A stretch of 64,000 nt of DNA from assembly GCA_019671005.1 (NCBI GenBank), contig CM033714.1, positions 59,133,741 to 59,197,740 on the forward strand, read 5' to 3'. Below, in pieces: positions 47,501 to 58,370 of the stretch; the first letter of the stretch is position 1; each line of letters opens with the position of its first letter. The translations under genes and the position numbers were made by a program. Under the pieces are notes generated by a model. It worked only from the letters and a program-made list of their open reading frames with translations. It was not told the origin of the DNA and did not search any database. Origin of the DNA: Hibiscus mutabilis (Eukaryota; Streptophyta; Magnoliopsida; Malvales; Malvaceae).

Positions 47501-48334
47501 CTAAAGATAATGAAGAAAAATAAAATATATCCTAAAAAATAAAGAGAAAAAATAACCAAAAATAATAGAACAAAATAGTTCAAAAAATAAAAATAAAAAT
47601 AAATGTATCAGTAGTTGCCGTGGCGTCGAGGGTTGCCGAGGCATGCACATCCATGGGTGCCGAGGCGTCAGGGGTTGCCGAGGCGTGCGCGTCCATGGTT
47701 GCCGAGGCGTGCGTATCAGGAGTTGCTGCGGTGTTGAAGGTTGCCATTTTCGATACTTCTTATAGTCCATCCGCACCCTCCATCGGGTGATAATATTGCC
47801 CAAAAAGAGTTTGGCCAATGTGCTTGCCACTACTCCCTTTTGCGTTACCATGGTGGAGGTGTCTTTCTTCTTTGTTCGCTTGTAGTCCATGTATACTCTC
47901 CACCTTGCTACTATTCCTGAAGGCACAAATATATTAATAGGAAAAATTATATCCATTCTCAACCATTCACTTACCTCATTCTTGTCGACTTCTATCATGG
48001 TTGGATGTAGCCTTTGTTGTCGTGGCAATTGTTGCTCAAGCCAATTGCCGTGGCAATCAGTTGTCAAATTTTGCTGTAAGTCAAGGGAAGAACCAATTTT
48101 CTGAAAAGCTTTACGAATCCAAACACCGTTCTCTTTTGAACTCTCAAAAATCTCCATCAGTAGAGATTTCGATGGCTTTAAATCTACCAACATCGGTTCC
48201 TCAAGACATACCTGCAATGGACGAGGTGAGTTTTTAAAGAATTCAAAAGGTTCAACCATTACCTGCTCATATTCCATTGGCAAAGTATTATCATCTCGTT
48301 GATCTTGCATGTGGTCGTGTAATTGCCGTGGCAA
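47501..48334 (-). CDS. Family N downstream frame, 277 aa, no known domain
   Basis: In the same phase as the gag-like frame at 48548-49192 and, in this copy, with no stop at the junction where copy A has TAA. It may therefore be the C-terminal half of one protein of about 563 aa rather than a separate gene. Features: acidic helical N-terminal part (EYEQVMVEPFEFF, LVDLKPSKSLLMEIFE); two related segments ARWRVYMDYKRTKKK and TRWRVRMDYKKY, about 45 residues apart, basic and possibly nucleic-acid binding; TPRQP-type repeats coded by the GC-rich minisatellite; and a Phe-rich hydrophobic tail of about 35 residues that may be a membrane segment or only a translated T-rich tract. I do not recognise the family. 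Confidence 0.55.
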   Translation of the reverse strand: MPRQLHDHMQDQRDDNTLPMEYEQVMVEPFEFFKNSPRPLQVCLEEPMLVDLKPSKSLLMEIFESSKENGVWIRKAFQKIGSSLDLQQNLTTDCHGNWLEQQLPRQQRLHPTMIEVDKNEVSEWLRMDIIFPINIFVPSGIVARWRVYMDYKRTKKKDTSTMVTQKGVVASTLAKLFLGNIITRWRVRMDYKKYRKWQPSTPQQLLIRTPRQPWTRTPRQPLTPRHPWMCMPRQPSTPRQLLIHLFLFLFFELFCSIIFGYFFSLFFRIYFIFLHYL

Positions 48335-48547
48335 TTGTAGATGAGAGCAATCTACAGATTCCTACTTCAACATCAACGTTGTAACCTTCTGGGCATCAGG
48401 TTCCTCAGAATTTGCTGTAGTATTATTGTTCTCAGCTTCATTGAGTGTTGTCGCGGCATTGCTCTGTTCAGGCTCCTCAATCATTGCCGAGGCAATTTGT
48501 TGTTCAGGCTCATCACGTGTTGGGCAGTCTCTCTCATTGGCATCCTC

Positions 48548-49192
48548 TTAACTTTGAGGTTCTAGTTGTTCCTCACACATCAGAGAGATTTCTTTGCATT
48601 GCTCCTTATCCTCTTGCCTTAGGACGTCAGTATCCCTAGGAATGAATTGTTGATGCATGTTATCCATGACATATGTGGATCTCCCCAATTGATCTTCTGA
48701 ATCCCCTAAGGTTGCATCCCATTGAGTTATCCTCGTATCCATAGATTTTGATAGCTCTCGAATCTCTTCAATTGATCCGTCAAGTCTAGCCAATGAAGCT
48801 AGTAACGTTTCCTCCAAGGAATTGGAATGCTCTTGAAAAGGACTACATTGCCATGGCATATCTGTTGTTGCGGCAAAATTGTTATGGTAAAAAAAATTTT
48901 GAGCTTTTTGATCATACCATGAAGAATTTTGCTGCTGGTTCCCTCTATGGTCCTCCATGTAGTTATATGCACCGAAAATGTGAGGACAATTTTCAAACAC
49001 ATGATGTTCTCCACACATAGCACAAGATTTTTCCACGGTATAAGGTCTTTGGGCTTTTCTCAGTTGGTATAGGTAATCATCAAAGGGTGCAAGGAACTCT
49101 TGATTGGATTGATTCATATCTTCCAACATCATCTCCCGAATAGATTGGCTTTTATTTCCCGACATGTTGATGTTCCTTAACTTGTAGCGCAC
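48548..49192 (-). CDS. Family N gag-like protein, copy D, 214 aa
   Basis: Same MRYKLR(D/N)INM start and CAMCGEHHVFENC cluster as copy A. The frame ends at a stop in QS*E where copy A has a Gln codon, and a second stop lies near 48363. Apart from these two codons the frame is continuous with 47501-48334. Spacing of the knuckle is again CX2CX3HX4C, so the shifted His is a family trait and not damage in one copy. Confidence 0.6.
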   Translation of the reverse strand: MRYKLRNINMSGNKSQSIREMMLEDMNQSNQEFLAPFDDYLYQLRKAQRPYTVEKSCAMCGEHHVFENCPHIFGAYNYMEDHRGNQQQNSSWYDQKAQNFFYHNNFAATTDMPWQCSPFQEHSNSLEETLLASLARLDGSIEEIRELSKSMDTRITQWDATLGDSEDQLGRSTYVMDNMHQQFIPRDTDVLRQEDKEQCKEISLMCEEQLEPQS

Positions 49193-49292
49193 CTAAATTT
49201 TTTTTTTGTTGATAAAACAAACAAAAAGAAAAGTTAGTAAAACTAAGAGAAAAAAAAATGCAATAACAAAAACAACTAACACCAATTGCCAA

Positions 49293-49310
49293 TCCCCGGC
49301 AACGGCGCCA
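49293..49310 (-). promoter_or_regulatory. Primer binding site, copy D (tRNA-Asp)
   Basis: Minus strand TGGCGCCGTTGCCGGGGA, full 18-nt complement of the plant tRNA-Asp 3' end, 6 bp from the LTR edge. Confidence 0.9.
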
Positions 49311-49316
49311 AAAACT

Positions 49317-50885
49317 TGTTGCGTGTGATAAGTGCTACGCAAATGTGCAAGTATACACGTCGCAAGTAATAAAGTGATATAAGTATCGAGTATCGTCTCC
49401 ACAGGGATTGGTTTGGGCCACTTTGCTTAAGTTACTGCACTGAAAATAAAAACACAATTGATAATAGAAGTTTTAATTAACGAGAAAACTAAGAACAATA
49501 AACTAAAAGAATAGATGAAATTAAAATAGAGTAAATAGGCCAGGTTATCGTGAGTTGAGGTGTGATAGCCGATTGGATCGTCTTGGTAAAAGAGTGCAAG
49601 GGCAACTCAGTTGCCGTGGCAACTTTGTATGCGGGTTGCCTTGGCAACTAATCGATGGTTGCCTCGGGCAACTAGCTGGGCAACTACTTGGGCGTCTGGG
49701 CAGCAACTTCAAGGTTCGACAGAGCGTTCTTCAATGGTTTCTTCTTATCCCTAAGTCGAAACTCTAGCTACTTGTGCATGCCTTGATAATACATCCCTGC
49801 GTGAATCAAGGGTGAACAACAACCAATCTTGCGCTCCTCTTAGCCGTTGAAATCCTTAACTTATTCCTAAGCCGGATTAATCTTCACCATCAATAGATTG
49901 AATAAAGACCATACTCATTCGTTTCTTGAATCTAACTCTCCCGATATTAGATAAATAGATGAAGTTACGAGATCCTCTCCCAATTCACTCGCAAACAAGA
50001 ATAAGAACCAAGAATGAGTAAACCTTGAATTGAAAGTGCAAACTCTTATTACCTAAACAAAATCCAATTGTTTTTCACAACAACAAAACACAATAACCCC
50101 AACCAATCAAGTTAGTTCATGGTTGGGTTCAAAAGATATACAAAGACTAATACCCAAACCATGAATCTAATGGAAGCAAAGAAGAAGAAGAAATCGAACT
50201 CTCTCCCTCCTTGGACTTGTCGAAATTCCCCTTTTGCTCTCTCTCAAAATTTCTCTATTTTTCTCTATGGAGTTGTCGAAATTCCCCTAGCCTTCTCTCC
50301 TTGGATTGTCGAAATCTCCTTGCTATTTATAGGGCTAGGCCAAAGTCCTTCTTTGAGGAGGAGTTTGAGTTGGAATTAAATTATCTTTAAAGAATATAAT
50401 TCTTTATTATAATTGTATTCCTACTAGAACTTCTCCTATCTTCTTGGAATTTAATTCTTCTTTAATCTTTGCATGGAAATCAAATTCCTTTGGGTTTGGG
50501 CTTTGTTCCACGTCATCTTGGGCTTGTATAGTCATTAATTTCGACATCCCTATTGCATTTTCTCTTTGTCGACAATTGCCATGGCAACTGGCTCGGCGTC
50601 TCCTTCATGCATTGCCCTGGCAACTAGCTCGGCATATCCTTCATGCATTGCCCTGGCAACTAGCTCGGCATTGCTTTGGCAAGTGATCCTGCACATACAC
50701 ACACAAAAACACACCAAAGCAGCATCTTTTTCCACAAAAATCACCAAGTTATGTAATCAAGCTCAACAGTGGAGAGAAACATGAATTAATGCATGAATAA
50801 CTAATTATGCAACTAATATGAGCTTAAGTCTAACAATAATATGAGTAAAAAGGGTAATAAAAATAGTACTTTTGTACACTTATCA
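49317..50885 (-). mobile_element. Family N copy D, 5' LTR
   Basis: Same length as its partner at 44777-46345 and nearly identical. The last bases differ slightly (TTTGTACACTTATCA against TTTGAACACTTATCA). Confidence 0.95.
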
Positions 50886-50890
50886 GTCCC

Positions 50891-51410
50891 TATAATCCAC
50901 ACATATACACACCTTCTCGTCCTTTTCCGGCACTATGTTGGTCACCCATTCTAGGTACTTAGAAACTTCCAAAAAACTAGCCTCAAACTATTTCTTTACA
51001 ACTGATCTAATTTTCAACAACATGCCCGTCCTCATTCTTCGAAGCTTCTGCTGGACAGGCTTGCATTCCGGCCTAATAGGGAGCTTATGTGTTACAATAT
51101 CTGTGTTTAGGCCTGGCATATCCTAGTATGACCACGCGAAAGCATCCTTAAATTCTACAAGCAATTCCATCAACTCCTGCTTGACTTTTGGCGATAGGGT
51201 ACCTCTGATCTTTACTTCTTTCCTTTCTTCGTTAGTTCCCAAATTTAAAACCTCTATCCCCTCTTAGTGTGGGAGAATTTACCTTTCCTCACTAGCCATC
51301 ATTCTTAGCAGCTCATCGGGAATTCCCTCATCCTTCTCTTCTATCTCTACCAAGTACGTGGGTTGTTTGAAATCTACTTCAGAATTAGGTTCCACATCAT
51401 TCATACAGTT
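50891..51410 (-). pseudogene. Tat reverse transcriptase, 5' part, and linker
   Basis: Minus strand from about 51410: MNDVEPNSEVDF, a linker, then DAFAWSYQDMPGL, THKLPIRPECKPVQQKLRR, and ending VCICVDY at the insertion site of copy D. These are the N-terminal finger motifs of Gypsy reverse transcriptase. In-frame stops near 51265 and 50988. Confidence 0.8.
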
Positions 51411-52160
51411 TATATTAAGAGGCCTACACGATTTTGGAAGTGCGTATTAGGAAAGGAAATATATAGTTTATGATGTGAACAAATAAATATATAAAAATAA
51501 ACAAATGAATGAATGAATAAATAAATAAATAAATAAAATAATAAATGAAATAGAATGAAATGAAATGAATGTTGTGTTTGCCATTTGGGAAGAAAAATGT
51601 AGACATGGTCTATTTCATTTAACACGGATAGATATGACATAACTGCCCTTTTTACAAAGGATGTTCGTTACTTTCGGGCAAAAGTAACGGGATTGTTTTG
51701 AGCATTACTTTGACTTGTTCCTAGAAAATGCCGGTACGTCCCCAAAAGTCCAGTTGTTGAGCTCTTCTCTTGGGAGGCAGGGGAGAATCTTGGCCAAAAA
51801 TTGATTAGCCTTGCTCTCGTCGCCAATCATGTCCACATTCATCTCTTCGAGAGACTCACTGATCAACTCTTCCTGGAGGCACCTCTCACCTTCTCAGTTC
51901 GCCTCTTGGACATCCACCTCCAGGTTTTGAATTCCGCCAGATATAAAGGCACCTTTGTAGTCTCCATAGATGATAGGGGCCCATGGAATGTCCTCCCCTC
52001 TAAGCCTAGCCTTCATTTGCTCTTGCTTCCTCTTCCATTCTTGCCTTTTCTATAGGAGAATTGGCTTGTATCCGAGTCCGAAGCGGTCAACTTTGTGGAT
52101 TACCTTGATGGGATGAAGGTGCCCTTGTAGATTCTTTCCCAAGCCTTTCTTTTTCTTTGC
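51411..52160 (-). other. Tat spacer between protease and reverse transcriptase
   Basis: No domain recognised. Contains an AATA/AATG microsatellite at 51500-51560 and Ser/Leu-rich frames of no clear meaning. Confidence 0.5.
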
Positions 52161-52700
52161 TCATTTACCTAGGGTTTCGTACACCACCATCTTAGTGCAG
52201 TTGGACAGATTAGGGCATGGAATCTTGTTTCCTTCGGCAACAAAGGTAGCATTGACAAGTTCCAAGGCCCTAAAGGCACACTTCATTGCTTCCTCATCAG
52301 TGTGGATGTATAGTGTGTCCAAAGTCACTGAAGCGACGATGTCTTCTTCGGTATTCACTGTCACTAAGTTTATTTCGGTGACAAACTTTAACTTTTGATG
52401 GAGTGAGGATGGAATGGCGCTAACCAAGTGTATCCACGACCTGCCTAACAAGAAGTTGTAAGATGGCCAGATATCCATAACCATAAAAGTGACTACATAT
52501 TTGGTAGGGCCAATGAGTAGGGGTACTTCTATCTTCCTGACCATATCTCTCTAGGTCCCATCGAAAGCTTGCACCGTGTTATGACAGGGCTGCATATGTA
52601 AACCGTCAATCAGTACTCACTGTAGAGTAGCTAATGGCATAACATTCAATACGGAGCCATTATCAATTAGCATGCCCGGTAACACATAACCTTTGCGTTA
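52161..52700 (-). pseudogene. Tat aspartic protease
   Basis: The catalytic motif reads LIDNGS at about 52653-52670, the D-N-G-S form common in Tat elements. After a stop the 127-aa frame (52161-52544) has MVRKIEVPLLIGP, the flap and the conserved YNFLLGRSWIHLVSAIPSSL. It processes the polyprotein in active relatives. Stops near 52560 and 52620 break it here. Confidence 0.8.
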
Positions 52701-55180
52701 GTGGTGATGTTCAGGGCCTTGGTCGATCCCGTACCTTCCCCTTGAGATTTCATCATCACCAAAGGTAATGTGATTAACGTCAGTGATATGGCTGACAATC
52801 TGATCCAACCTCCTAACTGAGATATCCTTTGCAACATAGGTCTCGTTTAAAACTTTCAACAGGGCCACACGATGCTTCTCTGAGTTCAGTAAGAGATCGA
52901 GCACATAGATTCGAGTTGGCTGTCTCCGAAGCTGGTTGACAATGTTGTACTCGTTGTGTTTCAAAAACCTCAAAAACTCTTGAGTTGGAGTTTCTGTGAC
53001 CGGCTCTTTGATTCTCAGTGGTGGGTCATCTTTGAAAACTTTCTCAGGTTCAACTCCGACTTCCTTACCTTTCTCTTTTGCTTCCTCTAGTGCTTTCAGG
53101 TTCTCTAGAGCATAGCATCGGCCACTCCTCGTGAGATGCCCCACATCATTTTCCTTTTTGTCTTTGGGTTCCAAATGTTCTTCCTGAATGGGTTTCATCC
53201 CTATTTCCACGTCTCCTCCTCCATGTAAGGTAGAGGAAACCGACATTGTGATGCTTGCAGTGTAGTTCCATAGAACCATCTTCGTATCCTTGAAAGGAAA
53301 CAACCTCGGAGAAGCAATTATCATCTTGGGGGATGCCTTCGGTGGGCTTATCTCACTTGGCTTGAGACCGAAAACAAGGGGTCTCTTGGCGCTATGCTTG
53401 GTCTCCTGGCTCTTTGATGCACAAACTTCTATTTCCTTGCTTCCTCTGTCTTCTTCGAAAAACTCAATCTCTCTCCTATCCATCATAGCTTGTATCAGCT
53501 GAAAGAACTCCTCACAACCTTGAATCTCACGATCTTCTAATTGGTGGTATTCACAATACGGGCCACAACCTTCTTGCACAATCACCATTCCCCGGTCAAT
53601 AAGGCGTGCCATACAAAATTGTTGGAAAATCCACCTTAACGGTGACCGAACCTCGGACATGTTCTCCCTAGTTTTTCTAGCATTCTTGTCTTCAATAGCA
53701 TTCACGCCTTAACCTCCATGATTTGGTAGGGGGTTGTTGGTCGTGCCTGGTTCTTCTAATTGTAACACTCTGGTCTGGATTAAGTTCTGAATGAACTTTT
53801 TGAATGCCACACAATTTTCAATCGAATGCCTCAAAACATCGGCATGGTATTTGCAATGAACCTTGAGGTCATACCATGCTGGGTACGATGGGTTGTAAGG
53901 AGTAACATGATAAGGTCGAACCAAATCGGCCTTGTACAATTGTGAGCAGAGCTCCTTGTAAGAGATTGGCAAAGGGGTGAAGGATCTCTACTCCATTTCC
54001 TTCCTGGGTCCCATGTCTTATCTCTTGTTGAAGTTTCTGGAATTCCCTATTGGGGCCTGTGGTTGAGAGATGGTGAAGTTCTTGGTTGGCTCGAAGGTGT
54101 TTGCATTGTTCACCTCGTGGTCCTTTTTCTTGTATTGTTTGCGTGAACGATCCCCTCCATCAATTCTTCCAGACTTGATGGCTGCTTCAATGCGCTCGCC
54201 AGTCATGACCATCTCTACAAAATTTCTAATAGGGTTGTTGATCAATCAATCATAAAGTGTCATTTTTAGCGTGTCTACAAACATTGGGGAGATCTCGTGC
54301 TCGTGAAGCGGTGGTTGAACCTGTGCTGCCACATCACGGTATCTCTAAGCGTATTCACGAAGAGTCTCGTTGCACTTTTGTTCCATGTCTTGTAACAGTA
54401 GTTAGTTGGGAACCATGTCGGTTACATGTTTATACTGATCTGTGAAAGCTTTTGCCAGATCCCTCCATGACTTAATTTGAGCCCTGGTCAGTTGATTATA
54501 CCACCTCGAAGCAGAACCTACTAAGTTGTCCTAAAAAAAGTGAATCAAGAGTTTCTCGTTATTGGTAAACCCAACCATCTTTCGGCAAAACATCACTATG
54601 TGAGCAGACGAGCAGTTGGTTCTATCAAACTTTTCAAAATCTGGGGTCTTGAACTTATAGGGGATCTCCACATCGGGGAACAAACTGAGTTCCCTAGCAC
54701 TTAACTCATAGGAGCCATCCTCGTCTTCCTTCACTCAGAACTTTTCCTCTAGGTCTTTCCGAGTGTCTTCTAATTGCTTAGTGAATTCTGCCTTCATTTG
54801 GTTCATCTTCTCCAACTCATCAAAGTCTGGGATGTTGTCCCTGACAACTTCAGGGTTCCCGAAGGTCACTCATGGTTGAGTCTGAGGAGCAAGACCGATG
54901 TGAGAGGAGGATGCCCCTTGTGGGGGATTAAGAGAAGGGTCAACGAGCAGAGGGTTCTGGACGATCTGGGTATGAGGGCGATTCCCCGAGTTTTGGGTAG
55001 GATTCTCAAAAGTACTCTTGCCTCTCAGATCTGGTCCTAGCCGAGCTTGTATCAGTTGGGATATTTCCTTCATCATTTCCTGCTAAGACTTGATGATGGT
55101 GTCCCTTAATTCCTATTGGGTTCACTCCATTTGGTCATGTAGGTCGACCTCTAACTTGGCAAAGCTCTCCTCCATTTGCT
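52698..55180 (-). pseudogene. Tat gag and gag-protease linker
   Basis: The Gag core is spread over several frames: FPDVEIPYKFKTPDFEKFD (54660), SASRWYNQL and SWRDLAKAF (54490), NFVEMVMTGERIEAAI (54200), FTPLPISYKELCSQLY (53960), WYDLKVHCKYHADVLRHSIENC (53850, a CX3H-type knuckle), NPLPNHGG (53715). A 335-aa frame (52698-53705) follows with GCGPYCEYHQ and Glu/Lys-rich linker. All are signatures of Tat-lineage Gag. At least eight stops. Confidence 0.85.
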
Positions 55181-55461
55181 TAGTCTGTGAGCGAGTGCGA
55201 TAAGGGTGTGGAATGATGACAATTTTTAAGAAGCAAAATGCAATCTTTCTGAAATAGAAAGCCTTTTAATTAATAAATGGCAATTAATCAAAAATGCAAA
55301 CATTTGTACTAATTAGATGATTATTAGCTTTTAACAAAGAATGCAAATGAAAGAATCATGCATGAAATGCAAAGAGCGATACTGAGTTTGGTGAATATCA
55401 TCGTTAAATGGCTTTCATTAACAGAAACGTTGTCTTATTACAATAACATAAAGAGAACCAA

Positions 55462-57623
55462 CTACACATATGGCTTCAGGGTAATATCAAGGTCAATGAT
55501 CTCCCGTAAAATCCAAACGGTCCTCTCTTCTTCCTCAGAATCATTGTCCACACAGTCATGGAGTTCGATGGCATCTTCCGCCAGGATCTGTACTTTCTGA
55601 GCAACCTCTTACATTTGTGTCATCCAATGTGTCAGCTCTTGCTCCTGCCTCCAAATTGTGTAGGCAGCGAAGTGCAGTTGCTCCAAACTCGGCGTTGGGC
55701 ATACTTGAATCACTCCCTTAAGGCTTGCCAAGTGATCCTTGAGTTGTTGAACCTCAGTTTCCAACACATCGACGTGAGTCATCAAGACTTGATTCTCCAA
55801 GTTGCTGGCCTTCAGCCTGCTAGTTGAGTCTTTATGCTTGAAAAGAGATTTCTCCAAGTACTTCACTTTATCCTTCAAAGCCCCATTTTGGTGTTGCTCG
55901 TTTTTGATCTGTCTCGAGTGGGAGATTCTTAGATTCTTCACTTCTTCAGTTAAAGCGAGCGCTTGATTTTTGTGTTCGTAAAACATTCTTTTGTAGTTCT
56001 TGGCCTTACTTTCTCCTCTTTCAACCGGAGCTCTAACCCTTCGCTCGGTCCGCCTTCTGCGACTCTTTTTGCTCTTAATCAACCTTTTAAGCTTCTGAAT
56101 CTCTTCTTTCTCCATCTTGAGTTCAAGTTCCAACTCATCCATTCTCTTCTGCAGATCTTTAACCACTCCTTTGAACTGAGTCTTCTCTAACTCGAAGTCA
56201 AACTTTTCTTGATAGGCTCTCTCCTCGAGCTTGAGTACATATTTCGCTCTTCTTCAAGTTGTTTCCTTATTAAGTCGACCTCGGTAGGAAGCGTGGCCAA
56301 CCTCTCCTCCACAGATCTCTTTCCATTGGGACTTAAGTGGGGAATGTTGTCATTGACATGATTAAACCGCCTTGCTTCGTATTCGGGAGTGACCATGTAT
56401 GGAGCATTTACGATCCTAACCTGTCTTGTGTTTTTCCAAGATGAAGAAGCGTTGTATACCATCGTCTTGTAGCCCTTCTCTTTTGCATAATCTACGTTGA
56501 ACTCATTTAGTCCCTTGGTGGCTCGCACAAACTGTTTCGACTCATATTGTCTCGAAACTAGAAGAGGTGCATATGCGGTATGCCCCTAGAGGCCAAGCAA
56601 TGGTACCCATGAATGCTCTCCACAACTATAGAGAATGTTCTTTGCCAGCAACCACGGTGCTCTCCAAACTATATCCTCCTCCTTTAGATTTTGGAGGACA
56701 TCCTGCCATACTTCCTCGGATCTTCGGGTTGGCCAAACATTCTTTCGCAGGAATTCTTCTAAGGTTGAGAACCTACCGTCATAAAGGGGCCTTGAAAAAC
56801 TAGGGTTGGTCCAAAAGTGGCTGTAGAACCAAACAGTCAGAAGCTTCGGGCATCCTCGAAAGTGACCTCCTCCATGCTTCCGACAAAACCTCAAGGATCG
56901 AAAAGTCTCGGCCAGAATTATAGGTATTGGATTAGTCCCACTATCCAAACGACCGAATAGATCCAAAACCAATGGATCAATGAGTCCCCATGATCGGGGA
57001 AAGAGTACCAATCCATAGATCAACAAAGCAAAAAGATTGTGCTGAACTCGGCCAACAGGATGCACAGAGGCTAAAGCTAAGATCCCTTCCCACTTAAGAT
57101 ACTCTTTGCTATTCCAAGTAATGACTTGATGCTCGACCCAAGATGATAACATATCTGAGAACTTCTTCAACTTTCCTTGGAAGGCTTTATTCTTACTTGG
57201 CTTAGAATACACACGATTCATGTCAATCTTCTTGCAGTTTATGAGGTCCCGATACTCTTCGATTGTTGAAGTTAGGTCAAAGTTACTAATCGTAAAGCAA
57301 CTATAGGCAAAGTTCCAAAAACCCACCAAAGCTTGTAGTAGTGCTTGGTCAACTGGAACTTCTAGTAAGTACGCAATGTCAGCATACTCCTCTCTGAAAG
57401 TACTCTTCGTTTCAAGATCCCAACTATTCCAAACCAGCTTCAATTCTGACACATCGTTGAACTCTATATTCATGAATTTCGTGGCTGACATGGCTGATCT
57501 AAACCCAGTGGCAATACTGTCCCCCTCATGCAATTGCTCCCCTTTTGACCATATCTGAACATCAAAATTCTTTTCATCATTGCTACGGACTAAGTCTCCC
57601 ATTGATCTAGTCTTTAACTTCAA
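55462..57623 (-). pseudogene. Tat ORF1: DUF7745-like domain plus coiled coil
   Basis: Starts MKLKTRSMGDLVRS at 57623. The first 345 aa hold the plant retroelement domain known as DUF7745: NFDLTSTIEEYRDLI, ALLIYGLVLFPRSWG, NPIPIILAETFRSLRFCRKH, GCPKLLTVWFYSHFW, IVWRAPWLL, HSWVPLLGL. A stop at 56586 interrupts it. Downstream pieces carry VTPEYEARRFNHVNDNIPH (56390) and a long basic coiled coil (55609-56166: heptads of Leu/Glu/Lys), ending LDITLKPYV at 55462. An extra ORF upstream of gag is characteristic of Ogre/Tat elements. Its role is unknown. It is separated from gag by about 290 bp. Confidence 0.8.
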
Positions 57624-58349
57624 ACTATTTCCAACTCAATGTGCTCTTCAAGATATGATAAGATATGCAAAATAAGGGTAAAAGACGAAAAAGAAAGAAA
57701 ACAAAAAGAAGCGTTAGTTATAAGATAAACAATAAAACAGAAATGAGAAGAGATAAACGCAAAACGAAATGAGCACAAGACAAGCACATAAGGAAACAAA
57801 CCTAACCACATGAATTCTAGTTCGCTAGGGTTATCCACATGGCTCTAACGGGGTAGGTTCTCCTATATTCTCACACATGGGTTCGGTTCTAATTGGGGCT
57901 CGAACCTATCTCATCACCTACTAAGGCAACAAGAACCCCAATTCTGGCCCATTACAAGCTTGCAAATTGGTTTTGGTTCAAGGGAAAGCAAGACCTAGCG
58001 ACGTGGAGGGCTGCTCACATGTCAAAAAGCGTGGATTACGGAAGTGAATTACCGACCCATGGAGGGTTACTCACGTGGGTATGTGGCATTTCACTCCCAC
58101 TTAAGGGACGGAGCTCAGGTACAGAGTTTGATGATCATGACGCAACACATGTCGGTGATTCATTAGAAGTTAAATGAAAAATTAATTCGAAGACCATCGA
58201 TTATTAAAGCCTGTTCAATCGCAGTTACATTTTTCAAGAAAGGATCAACCTCACTAAAATCGATTAAAATTTCAACAATTTTCCATCATTAAAACAACAA
58301 ATATTTTATTGGCCTAACTCTCTTTTTGTTTTATAAAAACAAAATTCGG
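57624..58349 (-). other. Tat 5' leader
   Basis: Between primer site and ORF1. No domain-bearing frame. Some short frames exist on both strands without support. Confidence 0.6.
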
Positions 58350-58367
58350 TCCCCAGCGGAGTCGCCA
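58350..58367 (-). promoter_or_regulatory. Tat primer binding site (tRNA-Arg)
   Basis: Minus strand TGGCGACTCCGCTGGGGA, complement of a plant tRNA-Arg 3' end, 3 bp from the LTR edge at 58371. tRNA-Arg priming is typical of Ogre/Tat elements. Confidence 0.8.
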
Positions 58368-58370
58368 GGC

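Larger units (their letters stand above)
46346..49316 (-). mobile_element. Family N copy D, internal region
   Basis: Contains the terminal polypurine/hairpin module (46346-46385, hairpin partly worn), four-fold palindromes (46636-46817), internal hairpin/polypurine module (about 47127-47163), two long frames in one phase (47501-48334 and 48548-49192), and an intact primer site (49293-49310). Confidence 0.9.
44777..50885 (-). mobile_element. Complete family N element (copy D), 6109 bp, inserted in Tat reverse transcriptase
   Basis: Two 1569-bp LTRs (44777-46345 and 49317-50885) flank a 2971-bp internal region; target duplication GTCCC. This single insertion defines the true ends of the family. 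The LTRs differ at roughly a dozen or so positions by eye (about 1 percent), so it is young. It belongs to a slightly different subfamily from the 1-12313 array: its LTRs carry extra copies of a CTTGTCGAAATTCCCCT motif near 45670-45770. No pol domains. Confidence 0.95.

Noticed and set aside
57893..58177. 94-aa plus-strand frame in the Tat leader
   Set aside because: Antisense to the element, no domain, in the untranslated leader next to the primer site.
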